Assembly: GCA_938009275.1 (NCBI GenBank)
Contig: CALLHY010000004.1
Location: 1 to 50,030, forward strand
Length of the DNA: 50,030 nt
From: an uncultured bacterium
Lineage (GTDB): Bacteria > Cloacimonadota > Cloacimonadia > Cloacimonadales > Cloacimonadaceae
Direction of reading: 5' to 3'
Both the position numbers and the translations under genes were made by a program. The notes under the pieces were generated by a model. The model ran no database searches. It was not told the origin of the DNA and was given only the letters and a program-made list of their open reading frames with translations. This document shows, in pieces, positions 32,379 to 42,000 of the stretch; the first letter of the stretch is position 1, and every line of letters begins with the position of its first letter.

Positions 32379-35300
32379 GTAACGGCATCCTGCCCAAAAC
32401 GGTTCTTGCAGCATTAAGCGAACAGGTTACCCAGCTCCCATATTGCCGCGAGCTAGATGGAGCTGTGCTGTTCCTGGATGTGAATGGCTTTACCAAGATA
32501 ACCGAATCTGCTCACCAACAGGGTTATTACGGCATAGAGATTGTAACCCGCGTGTTAAACCACTACTTTGAAGAACTAAGCAACCTCATCTACCCTCAGG
32601 GCGGTGATATTGTGAAATTCGGTGGTGATAGCTGCTTAATTGTTTTTCCCGGCATGAATAGCGAACCTGAGCTACAAGGCCTTATAGGCGAGATACAAGC
32701 ATTGTGCCACAAACTTAATAACGAGTATATGCAGGCTTATGGCTTTGGCTTTGGCGTTCATGGCGGGGCGGCTCTGGGTAAATGCAATATCAACATAATT
32801 GGTGAATTGGATTATCATCTGGATTATTACCTCTACTCAGAAGCCCTTGCATGGCTGTACCAGCAAATAGCAGATAATCCCCGCAAAGAACTCGTTATCT
32901 ACAGCAGCAAAGAACAGCAGCAAATCCCCAACCCACAATTACCCATCCGAAGCCAGGCCAAAGAAGCCGTGTTCCTGCCTCGCGATGTGAACAATCTGGT
33001 ATCGGAAGGGACAGTAACTGCTGAGCTTAGAAATGCGGTAGTTGTATTTATGCACCTTAAAGCCGGAACAGGAGAAGTGATACCAATAGACATCTATCAC
33101 GGGATATTCGGAAAGATTCAGAGGTGGGTGTATCAGTTTGGCGGAGTAATAAATAAAACTGACTATACGGAGAAGGGCTATATAATACTGATCCTGTTTG
33201 GCGTTCCACTAATACAAGGCGACGACATCGAGCGTGCCTTTCTTTGTACTCAACGCCTGCCAGGCTGTATGACACACGAGGTAGAATGCCGCATTGGCAT
33301 AACCTATAGCAACATATATTGTGGCCCCATTGGGGCTGCGAAACGCTGGGAATATGGCATAATAGGTAATGCGGTGAATGTAGCAGCCAGACTGCTAAGT
33401 TTTGCCGGCAATGGCCAGATTGCCATGACAGAAGAAATACTCCCCTATATTGAGTCCCGCTTTTCATATAGCTACGCGGGGAGTTCTAAGGTAAGAGGCA
33501 TAAAAGAAGCCATTCCAATCTATCTGTTTGAAAGTGAATTGCCCGAGCACTGGGCAAGCATAAGACACCAGTTCTCGGAGCTTCCCTGCATTGTGGATAC
33601 GACAAGCTTGCAGCAACTAAGCAGCTTCACAGATAAGGGTAATGCCGGATTATTATGCATATACGGCAAGCAAGGCTCGGGCAGGTCATACCTGCTGTGG
33701 AAGCTAAGCGAACAGCTAATAGCAAGGGGAGATACATACGAGATTGTAGTAGGTGAAAAGAGCAGGCATTTTTTGCGCCTGGAACTCTTTTACAATCTGC
33801 TACGCCGCAAGATAAAGCTGGTATCTGTAAAGCAAGAATTCCACAGTATTACAGCAATGGCTGAGCGTGAGGGCATAAACTGGAATAATGATCTGGTATA
33901 TGCCTATCTCTTTCCCGATGTTGAAGTTGCAAAGATGGTGTCCAAGGAAGCAGCAGGTATTGCCCTGGAGTGCATAAGCGAGCTTTGTGTATGGCTGCTA
34001 AAGGGCTTGGATGCCTTTATAATAGACAATCTGGACAGCTTTGATCCAGCTTCGCTAATTCTAATGCAAAAGATGCTTCCCATGCTGATCGCGGATAACT
34101 GCAGGGTGATATTTACCAGCACAGCAGATTGCACATTAACGCCATTTGATGGCTGCGACAGTCATGCAATAAGGATTTGCGAACTAAAGCCAAAACAAGC
34201 GGAACAGATTGTGGAGCACTTCATCCCCCTGGTTAGTAAAACCGCCCAAAAGCTGCTTCATAAGCTGAGCAACGGCAACATAAAGTTTTTGGTAGCGATG
34301 CTAAACCAGATAAGGGGATTTGAGGATTTTGACAGAGACCTGCTTACCGAGAAGGCAATATTGGTATGGCAAAACAGGGGCAAGCTATCGGGCAGTTTGG
34401 AAGACATACTGCTTTCGGGTTACCAGGCTATGCCCGCCCCCAATCGCCAACTGCTAAAGCTGATAGCTATCTACGACAATCCCTTCACCATAAAAGAAAT
34501 TGCAGATATTGGCAAGTATGCCGACCTGACATCTGTAGCCGATATTGTTGGCAGTTTACTAAAAAACAAGGTACTGGAGCTGCTAAACATAGGTGATAGA
34601 CCCATGTATGCCTTTGCCAATCAACTGTTAAAAGACTGCATCTACCGCAGCATCTTGTTGAGTGAAAAACGAAGCTTGCATCAAAGAATTGCTGGGGTGT
34701 TAGAAACTGACAATTTAAGGGTGAACGATCTACTTCCAGCCATTGTATATCACTATAGTCAGGCCGAAGATACCGCCAAACTGCTAATGCACAGCCGAAC
34801 TGCAGCAGCCATGATGTTCAATGCAGGCGCATGGAGCAGCAGCTTGGATTATCTGCGGATTATTACCCAGCATACTAAAGATAGTGAGGAAAAGAACGAA
34901 GCACTACTAAAGATGGCAGAGGCTTCCATAATGCTGGGGGATAACAGCGTGGCAAACGAGCTATTAGAAAGCATCCAGAATTTGTCGGCGCATCATAGTG
35001 AATATGCCATCTATTTGAAGGCACTGTATCTGAACAATATAGCAGATTATGCTGGTCTCTATGACTATCTGGACAAGAACTTAAAAAGGATAAAAGATAA
35101 GAAGATCAGGCAATTAGCAAACAACGTATATCTGGAATCCTGCCTCTATGGCAACCGGCTTGATTTGTTCTTCAAAAAGGCATTTAAGATTTATCCCACA
35201 TTAACCGGCTTTCCTGAAGCGCGGCATAAGCTTGCCGGAATTATAGCCCAAGCCTATATTAACAAAGGCAAATACCACGTGGCAGAGAAGTATTACCTGG

Positions 35301-36115
35301 ATAAACTAAGGATAGCCGAAACTTTGGGGGACAAAATATCGCTCCGCATTGCCTGCAATGGCATTGGCACCACGCTATCCCGCAGGGGCAAAAAGAATGA
35401 GGCACTCGAATTCTATCAACTGGCCCTGAAGTATGCCGAGCAGGAAGGTGACCGAAACGGCTATGCCAAAGTAATCCTGAATCTGGGTGTGCATTACCGT
35501 AATGCCATGGACTATGACAAAGCATTGGAGTGCTATAACAAGAGCCTGTTGCTTTCAAGGCATATCGGCAACTATATGCAGGAATCGATCACCCTGTTCG
35601 ACATGGGCGAACTGTGCTATTACAAAGAGGAACACGATGCCGCGCGAAAGTATTTTAGCCAATCCCTGGAGATTGCAATTAAGATAAATGACTACACCGG
35701 CATCTCATTTTGCCGAGATGCCATTGGAGATTTGCACTTCAAGGCGGGAGAATATGAAAAGGCAGAACAAATCTACTGGGAAAACCTCGCTTTGCAGCGC
35801 AAGATAAAGGACGCGGAAGGCATTGCCCACACCTGGGGAAATCTGGGCAATATAGCCAAAAGCAGGCAGAACTATAGCGAAGCACGCAAGCTATATAACC
35901 GGCAGCTAAAGCAGGTGCTGAAGATTAATGACATAGACGATGCAGGCAGAGCAAGATTCAATCTGGCTATGATAGACCGCGAGCAAGGCTATTACCGCCT
36001 CGCTCTGCATCAACTAAAGCTGGCAGAAGAGCATTTTAGCCAGTGCCATGCGGTTAACTTTATAAATCTCTGCAAGCAACAACAAGAAGAGATAGAGGAG
36101 CTTTTGCGCAAGTAA
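32375..36115 (+). CDS. Tandem class III cyclase / P-loop ATPase / TPR protein (soluble adenylyl cyclase layout)
   Basis: About 1246 residues, laid out like eukaryotic soluble adenylyl cyclase. Domain C1 (about 1-165) has the two metal aspartates Asp35 (FLDVNGFT) and Asp85 (KFGGDS) but lacks the N-x3-R motif. Domain C2 (about 200-375) lacks the aspartates but has GNAVNVAARL with Asn335 and Arg339, preceded by KRWEYGIIG. One composite active site is therefore predicted, making cAMP or cGMP. A P-loop follows, GKQGSGRS at 431-438, with Arg in place of the usual Lys. After an ATPase-like region, TPRs fill about 800-1246 (for example LSRRGKKNEALEFYQLALKYAEQ). The GTG at 32465 is an alternative start, but it would remove the first strand of C1 and has a poorly placed GGAG. 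No signal peptide is seen. Confidence 0.8.
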   Translation: MGNGILPKTVLAALSEQVTQLPYCRELDGAVLFLDVNGFTKITESAHQQGYYGIEIVTRVLNHYFEELSNLIYPQGGDIVKFGGDSCLIVFPGMNSEPELQGLIGEIQALCHKLNNEYMQAYGFGFGVHGGAALGKCNINIIGELDYHLDYYLYSEALAWLYQQIADNPRKELVIYSSKEQQQIPNPQLPIRSQAKEAVFLPRDVNNLVSEGTVTAELRNAVVVFMHLKAGTGEVIPIDIYHGIFGKIQRWVYQFGGVINKTDYTEKGYIILILFGVPLIQGDDIERAFLCTQRLPGCMTHEVECRIGITYSNIYCGPIGAAKRWEYGIIGNAVNVAARLLSFAGNGQIAMTEEILPYIESRFSYSYAGSSKVRGIKEAIPIYLFESELPEHWASIRHQFSELPCIVDTTSLQQLSSFTDKGNAGLLCIYGKQGSGRSYLLWKLSEQLIARGDTYEIVVGEKSRHFLRLELFYNLLRRKIKLVSVKQEFHSITAMAEREGINWNNDLVYAYLFPDVEVAKMVSKEAAGIALECISELCVWLLKGLDAFIIDNLDSFDPASLILMQKMLPMLIADNCRVIFTSTADCTLTPFDGCDSHAIRICELKPKQAEQIVEHFIPLVSKTAQKLLHKLSNGNIKFLVAMLNQIRGFEDFDRDLLTEKAILVWQNRGKLSGSLEDILLSGYQAMPAPNRQLLKLIAIYDNPFTIKEIADIGKYADLTSVADIVGSLLKNKVLELLNIGDRPMYAFANQLLKDCIYRSILLSEKRSLHQRIAGVLETDNLRVNDLLPAIVYHYSQAEDTAKLLMHSRTAAAMMFNAGAWSSSLDYLRIITQHTKDSEEKNEALLKMAEASIMLGDNSVANELLESIQNLSAHHSEYAIYLKALYLNNIADYAGLYDYLDKNLKRIKDKKIRQLANNVYLESCLYGNRLDLFFKKAFKIYPTLTGFPEARHKLAGIIAQAYINKGKYHVAEKYYLDKLRIAETLGDKISLRIACNGIGTTLSRRGKKNEALEFYQLALKYAEQEGDRNGYAKVILNLGVHYRNAMDYDKALECYNKSLLLSRHIGNYMQESITLFDMGELCYYKEEHDAARKYFSQSLEIAIKINDYTGISFCRDAIGDLHFKAGEYEKAEQIYWENLALQRKIKDAEGIAHTWGNLGNIAKSRQNYSEARKLYNRQLKQVLKINDIDDAGRARFNLAMIDREQGYYRLALHQLKLAEEHFSQCHAVNFINLCKQQQEEIEELLRK

Positions 36116-36136
36116 TTGTTAGGCTTATTGCCAGAA

Positions 36137-38641
36137 TTAGCCCTGATATAACAGCTTCAAAATAGCCAACGCCTCTTCCTTTGCACCAATTCCATTTTCT
36201 GCAACAGGGCCAACACAAGAGGGACAGCCATTTTCACAAGAGCAATGCGACACTCTGTCCAAGGCTGCGGCTATCAGCTTGTTGTGCAATTCATACAGCT
36301 TTCTGCTTAGCCCTATTCCCCCCGGCACTTTGTCGTAAATCACTATCACGGGAGTTCCATCGGAGAGGGAAGATTTATCCTCGCTGTGCACACCAATATC
36401 CTTTTGAGCGCACATCACGAAGAAGGGTGCCAAATTGCCTATCACATAAGCCAAAGCTGCCAATCCGCTTTGCATGTGCACCCGCTGCTCTGCCAACCGG
36501 TGACAGCGGGGACAGAGGCTAACCAGATTGTCAGGGCTATTAGCCTCATCGGCACTGGCATACCGGCGGAAGGGAACCAAATGATGCACTTCAAGCTCTC
36601 CACCAACCCCACAGGAACGGCATTTATGCTCGTCACGTTCTTTTATCTGCTGCTTAAGTGCATTCCAGTCGGGGCCATAGTCGTTAGGATCGTTGTTCCA
36701 CATCCCCAAAAGCCGGGTTTGCTCCACAGTTTGAGGCGAAAGCGAAATCCACCATGCCTCGGTTTTGGTAATCCATGGGGGCAGATCAAGGCTTTCCTGA
36801 TCCACTATTTCCTGATTGTAAAAACGCAGCTTCTTAAAACCGGTAATGGTGATGCTAACCGTTACCTTGCCGAAGTGCTTTCTGCCTCCGCAAACCTTCT
36901 CCACGTGTATCAGGTCATTCAGGCTAATCTCGGTGCGCTGGATGGTTTGGGTAAAATAATCCGTCTGCGTGGGTTCCAGCATCACAGTTTTATTCTCATA
37001 ATCCAGTTTTTTTACTATCCAGGGCTCGCCCTGATGCAGGTATATCGCCTTGGGATGGGTCATCCAGTTTACGCTGGAATAGTCCACCCAACCGATAAGA
37101 TCGTCCTGATACAGTATCTGAAATTGCTTCCCCGCATTGCGCAGCGACACGTCACCAGCAGGATAGGTGCCACTAACTCCTGTATAACGGCTATTGCTGT
37201 GTTTCACCAGCCCATCATCCACCAGGGATTGAAGATGCCCAAAGAAATTAGCATAATTCAATGAGCCAAAGCTTTCCCCTTCTTGCAATGCCATTTCCGA
37301 AATGGCGCAGAGCAGTTGCATGCGCAGTATCTCTGTATTGTTTGGGTCTATCAATGCCTCTTCGGGATTGGTTTCGAACAGATACTCAGGATGTTGGCAG
37401 ATGTATTGATCCAGCGGATTGGCACTTGCCACCATAATGCAAAGTGCGGCATTGGCTTTGCGTCCTGCCCGTCCTGCCTGCTGCCTGGTTCCGCAAATAG
37501 TGCCGGGATAGCCATTTATGAATACAGCATCCAAGCCGCCGATATCGATGCCCAGTTCAAGCGCATTGGTAGATATTACTACAGACAGATTGCGATCGCG
37601 CAGGTCTGCTTCAATCTTGCGGCGTTCATCGGCAAGATAGCCGCTACGATAGCTTTTTATCAGGTTGGCATTACGTTTGTCATTACCCAGATACACCAAT
37701 AGCATCTCAACGCTGCGTCTGGTTTCCGAAAAGAGGATGGCTTGCAAGCCCGTATCCAGAAAACGTTTGGTGATGGAGGACACTTCCTGAGCCGAACTGC
37801 GTCTTATGCCCAGCTCGGGCTGAATCATGGGCGGATTGCAGATATAGAAATGCCTTTCCCCATGCGGTGAGCCGTCTTTATCTATGAGGCTGACAGGCTC
37901 TTCACACAGTGCTTCCGCCAGCTCTTTGGCATTGGCAAGGGTGGCAGAGGTGAAGATGAATTGGGGACTGTTGCCATACACCCGGCAGATACGCTTTAAC
38001 CTGCGGATTACATTGGCAAAGTGCGAGCCAAACACCCCGCGGTAGATATGAGTTTCATCTATCACCACATACTTTAGCTGTGAGAACATCTGGCTCCACA
38101 GGCTGTGATTGGGCAATATCCCCAAGTGTAGCATATCGGGATTGCTGAAAAGAATCTGGGTTTGCTTACGCAGCTTACCACGCAGTTCATTGGGCGTGTC
38201 ACCATCATAAATACCGCTGTAAATGCCTGGCAGTTTCATGTTTTGCTTTGCCAGGGCGATAAGCAAAGCCTGCATTTTTTGCGCCTGATCCTGTGCCAGG
38301 GCTTTGGTGGGGAACAGCAGTAAGGCGCGGCTATGGGGCTGATATATCAGGCTGTTCAGGATAGCCGCCTGATAGCAAAGGCTTTTTCCGCTGGCAACCC
38401 CTGCGCTAATCACCACATTCTCACCGGATAAAATAGCGTTTAGCGCATCAGTCTGGTGGCTGTAAGGCTGTAAAATCCCAAACGAGGCAAAGAGACTTGA
38501 TACCTGGGGCAATAAAGCATCGGGATAGCTTGCATATACTGCCGCTACTTCCGGCTTTATATCTTGCGCCACAATGGTGTCACGCAAGCGTTTATCGCTG
38601 TGAAAGGCCTGGATAAAATCCACTATTCCGGCTTGATTCAT
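36137..38641 (-). CDS. MrfA/YprA-like DEAD-box helicase with embedded HNH domain
   Basis: An 834-residue superfamily 2 helicase. The N-terminal core has a Q-like motif (LQPYSHQ, about 58-64), Walker A GVASGKS (81-87), DETH (195-198), SAT, and the C-terminal RecA motifs (STNALELGIDIGG; QQAGRAGR). The C-terminal end has the DUF1998/MZB zinc region (GGIGLSRKLYEL ... CSCENGCPSC, about 770-815). This group includes MrfA, a DNA-repair helicase. A zinc-type HNH nuclease domain is inserted before it at about residues 665-720 (HKCRSCGV ... HHLVPFRRY ... CPRCHRL). A helicase with its own HNH module is unusual. It converges closely on the cyclase gene (21-nt gap) and has a TTGACA promoter at 38694-38699. 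Confidence 0.9.
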   Translation of the reverse strand: MNQAGIVDFIQAFHSDKRLRDTIVAQDIKPEVAAVYASYPDALLPQVSSLFASFGILQPYSHQTDALNAILSGENVVISAGVASGKSLCYQAAILNSLIYQPHSRALLLFPTKALAQDQAQKMQALLIALAKQNMKLPGIYSGIYDGDTPNELRGKLRKQTQILFSNPDMLHLGILPNHSLWSQMFSQLKYVVIDETHIYRGVFGSHFANVIRRLKRICRVYGNSPQFIFTSATLANAKELAEALCEEPVSLIDKDGSPHGERHFYICNPPMIQPELGIRRSSAQEVSSITKRFLDTGLQAILFSETRRSVEMLLVYLGNDKRNANLIKSYRSGYLADERRKIEADLRDRNLSVVISTNALELGIDIGGLDAVFINGYPGTICGTRQQAGRAGRKANAALCIMVASANPLDQYICQHPEYLFETNPEEALIDPNNTEILRMQLLCAISEMALQEGESFGSLNYANFFGHLQSLVDDGLVKHSNSRYTGVSGTYPAGDVSLRNAGKQFQILYQDDLIGWVDYSSVNWMTHPKAIYLHQGEPWIVKKLDYENKTVMLEPTQTDYFTQTIQRTEISLNDLIHVEKVCGGRKHFGKVTVSITITGFKKLRFYNQEIVDQESLDLPPWITKTEAWWISLSPQTVEQTRLLGMWNNDPNDYGPDWNALKQQIKERDEHKCRSCGVGGELEVHHLVPFRRYASADEANSPDNLVSLCPRCHRLAEQRVHMQSGLAALAYVIGNLAPFFVMCAQKDIGVHSEDKSSLSDGTPVIVIYDKVPGGIGLSRKLYELHNKLIAAALDRVSHCSCENGCPSCVGPVAENGIGAKEEALAILKLLYQG

Positions 38642-38670
38642 GGTGATTAGCCCCTTAACTTAGTTTGGCA

Positions 38671-38699
38671 CATAGCAGAATTATTATGATATTGTGTCA
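38671..38699 (-). promoter_or_regulatory. Helicase gene promoter
   Basis: Minus strand: TTGACA (38694-38699), 17-nt spacer, TGCTAT (38671-38676). The -10 box is weak. Confidence 0.5.
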
Positions 38700-38721
38700 A
38701 GCAGCATTGTTGGGATGCCTC

Positions 38722-38794
38722 TTCTTCCTTGCTGCTTCCTTGAAGCTATCCTGTATCGAATACAGGAAAGGAGCAAGGAAGCAGCAGGGAAGAA
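38722..38794. repeat. Second copy of the palindromic dispersed repeat
   Basis: Arms TTCTTCCTTGCTGCTTCCTTG (38722-38742) and its near-perfect complement (38774-38794) are the same as in the element at 27297-27369. A shorter inner palindrome is CCTGTAT-CGA-ATACAGG (38750-38766). The middle of the right arm has diverged. Confidence 0.85.
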
Positions 38795-38814
38795 CTGGTA
38801 AGGTGAAGAAAAAC

Positions 38815-38936
38815 CGTGGAAGAGTGGAAAAGTGAAAAAGTGAAACACGATATGAACATTGAGTGCTGGGGTGCTGGAGTGCTGGAGTGCCGAACAGAAT
38901 TCGACAGCCCTGTTCCCGTCTCCACGTGAACGACAG
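38815..38936 (-). repeat. Reverse copy of dispersed intergenic modules
   Basis: In reverse orientation this block carries the CACTCTTCCAC and CCAGCACTCCAG modules seen at 6885-7045, 7664-7786 and 49847-49910. It ends with a 28-bp copy (38909-38936) of the palindromic core of the 73-bp tandem repeat at 7245-7420. Confidence 0.8.
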
Positions 38937-38981
38937 AAAAACCCTTTGAACTGTAAACCCCATGAAATGATAGCCCATACG

Positions 38982-39009
38982 AAAAAGCCCCGGCAAAAAA
39001 CCGGGGCTT
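38982..39009 (-). terminator. Terminator of the giant secreted-protein gene
   Basis: A 9-bp G-C-rich stem (AAGCCCCGG at 38985-38993, CCGGGGCTT at 39001-39009) has a 7-nt loop. On the minus strand it is followed by TTTTTC. It lies about 28 nt after the stop codon at 39037. Confidence 0.9.
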
Positions 39010-39036
39010 GTTTATGGTCTGGTATTTAGCTCAGGG

Positions 39037-42000
39037 TTATTCCATCAGCATCATCTTGCGGGTGGATACATAGCTTCCGGTGCTAAGGCGGTATAGATAG
39101 ATACCGGAGCTAAGGGGCTGACCCTTATCATCCTTGCCATCGAATACCACGCGATAGTGGCCGGAATTCTGTTTGATATTCACCAGGCTGCGTACTTTTT
39201 GTCCCTTCAGGTTATAAACTTCCAGGCTGACGTCGCCGGCTTCCTTTATGGAATAGCTGATTGAGGTTTCGGGGTTAAACGGATTGGGATAGTTGCCGTT
39301 CAAGGCTGTAACGGTTACGGGTATGAGATCATCATCGTTTGATGATACCAGCATATTGAAGTTCACTGTTACACTCTGGTTGGCAATCACGTTTATGTTA
39401 TGAACGGTGTTGTTAGCATATCCGGTGGCAGTACAAGAAACCGAGTATGTTCCAACTGGCACGCTAAGGCTGTAGAGGCCGTTGCTGTTGGTTATAGCGG
39501 AATTTGCTCCGGCTGTTACCACTGCTCCGGCAAGAGGTTGGTTGTTGGGTTTACGCACCCAGCCTTGAATGGTGCCAGAAATCACTTGCTTCAGAATGGA
39601 ATTTGAAAGCACGGGAATGGAAGCCACATTGTTTGTATAGATGGCTTTTACAGCCCAACGATAAGTTCCATTACCCAATGTGCTCCACCCTGTATCTGCG
39701 AAGTTTAGATTGCTAACAGCATCGGGGGTAAGGAGATTCCACACGTTTTGATTGTTTTCTTCTCCGGCACGCAAACGCCATACCTTATAACCGGTTATGG
39801 AGCGGGGTTCATTGTTGCTTGCATTGCTTAGTGCTCTTTGGCGTCCTGCTTCGAATCCGGCTTTGGAAGGTGCAGCCTTGGCATCTGCTGAGGATGCAGA
39901 AAGCTGGATCATTTCTTCGGGATTGAAACTGAACGCAGTTACAACATTGGCAATGCGGATGTTATCGATATACCAGTCGTACCACAAACCATCATCCGTG
40001 CTTGGATCATCGGCGTGGAAGGCGATCTTTATCTGCTGACCACCATACTCGGCCATGTTTATGTTTACTGGTATTGCCGTAGTTGTGTAGCCGCCGTTCA
40101 ATGTGCTGGCATTCCACAGGACTGTCCAGTCAGTACCGCCATTGGTAGATACTTTTACATAGTAGTTGTCACCATACACTGAGCCGCGGAACACAAAGGT
40201 AGTGAAGCTGAATGTGGCTTCAGGCGGGCAGTAGAATGCATGGCTGATTAACCATTCATCCTGGTGAGCATAGGCAAATCCGATACCGGCTTGCTTATTA
40301 CCATGAGTAGGCACAGCGGGATAGCCGTAGTAAGTGTTTTCGCCAAAGCTGCACCATGTGGGCAGAACGCCGTTATCGTTGGCAGGGCCGGTGTTATTTA
40401 TCACTCTTGTCCAGTTTGCGGGCGGGAAGGTGGGAGCTTCGAAGCTCTCTACCATATCCACGGCAAGCGGATTGGGTGCATTCCACACCAGATTTACCTG
40501 AACTGGATCAGCAGACTCGGTAGCAACTACGCCATAGGGAGCAAAAGCCACTTCCAGAAGGGTCATGTTTGGCATGGTGTGATTGGTTGCGCCAACGTTT
40601 ACTACACCGGTAGCGTTTACATAACCGCTGTGAGAAGCGGTATATGTGTAGTTTTGGTTAGCATATACGGGTATGCTGAATGTTCCATTGGCAGCAGTGG
40701 TGGCGCTGTAGTTTTGATAACCTACGAACTCGATAGTGGCACCGGACAATCCTGCTGCGGTATCGCTGGCGAGAACTGCACCGCTAAGAGTTACAGTTGC
40801 CATGGGGACAAGGGTAACATTAACGGTTTCGGTTTCGTCTTCTTCGAGTGTGAACTGCTGAGTTTGGGTTACATAGCCATATTTGCTGAAGCTTACCGAA
40901 TAGCTATCAGGCAGAATGTTTCTAATCTCATACTGACCTAATTCGTTGGTAAGGGTGCTGTAAGTGGTGGTTGGTATCTGTACAGATACGCCCTGTAGAG
41001 GCTGATTTCCGGCACCCAGCACGGTTCCATTCAGGTGTCCTACACCGCCGGGAATACCCAGGAAGGTAGTTTTTGGGAATTGAGCACTGGCGGTAACTGC
41101 AGGAGGAGTAGCTGGATCGTAGATTATGCTGTCGCTCTGCACACGTTTTGCACGGGCAGTGTTAATAGCATCGGTTTGGCATTTGAACACATTTGAAGAC
41201 TGCCAATAAACTCCTTCGGAAGGACGGAAGAACATCATCACCAGGTTTTCTCCATTCAGATACAGGTAAGGATCGTCGAAGGGGATGGTGATAATCTGAT
41301 CGCCCAGAGGGAAGTCTAATGTGCCATCGAATACCAAAGTAAGGTCTGTTGAGGGTATCCAGTTGGTCAGGTCGTTTTGGGTGGTAGTGCCTATCCACAC
41401 CTTAACGGGTTTGTCCAAAAGCTCTTGTGTGAATGTTCCATAGAGCTGAACTGCCGTTATGGTGCCCATAAAGTTACCCATTTCTGAAGGGTAATACAGG
41501 GTTTCATAGAGACTGCTTTCGAAGTATAGGTTAATTGGGATATTGGCAGTTTGGTTTCCTTCGCCAACTGTGAAAGCGAAGATGCCGGATTGGAGCACTA
41601 CGACTGATAGGTTAGGACTCTGGTTATTCAGTGCGTTTTCATCGCCAGTTAATACAACTGTGGCATAGATGGTTGCGGCACCTTCAGCTGTGGGTGTCCA
41701 GGTAACTGGTACTTGTGCGGTAGCGCCGGGAGCAACCGCTACGCCGGGAGCACTGGCAATCACGGTTCCGTCTTCACTGTGGAGGTTAACTGTGTATGTG
41801 CTTTGTGGTGCAGAGCCCCAGTTAAACACGTTAACCGTATATATATTGCTGCTACCCACGCTGGGAGTTGTGTTTCCGGTAACGTTTAAAACTGCCAGAT
41901 CATTGGTGGGGATGATTTCGATCATCACGTCGTCTATGTAGATAGTACGACTGGTTCCGCCAAGCCCGTGTTTAAAGGCAACGTGTTTACCTGTTCCGGT

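Noticed and set aside
36386..37264. 292-codon plus-strand frame opposite the helicase
   Set aside because: Antisense to a gene with complete helicase motifs; no start signal and no recognisable domain.
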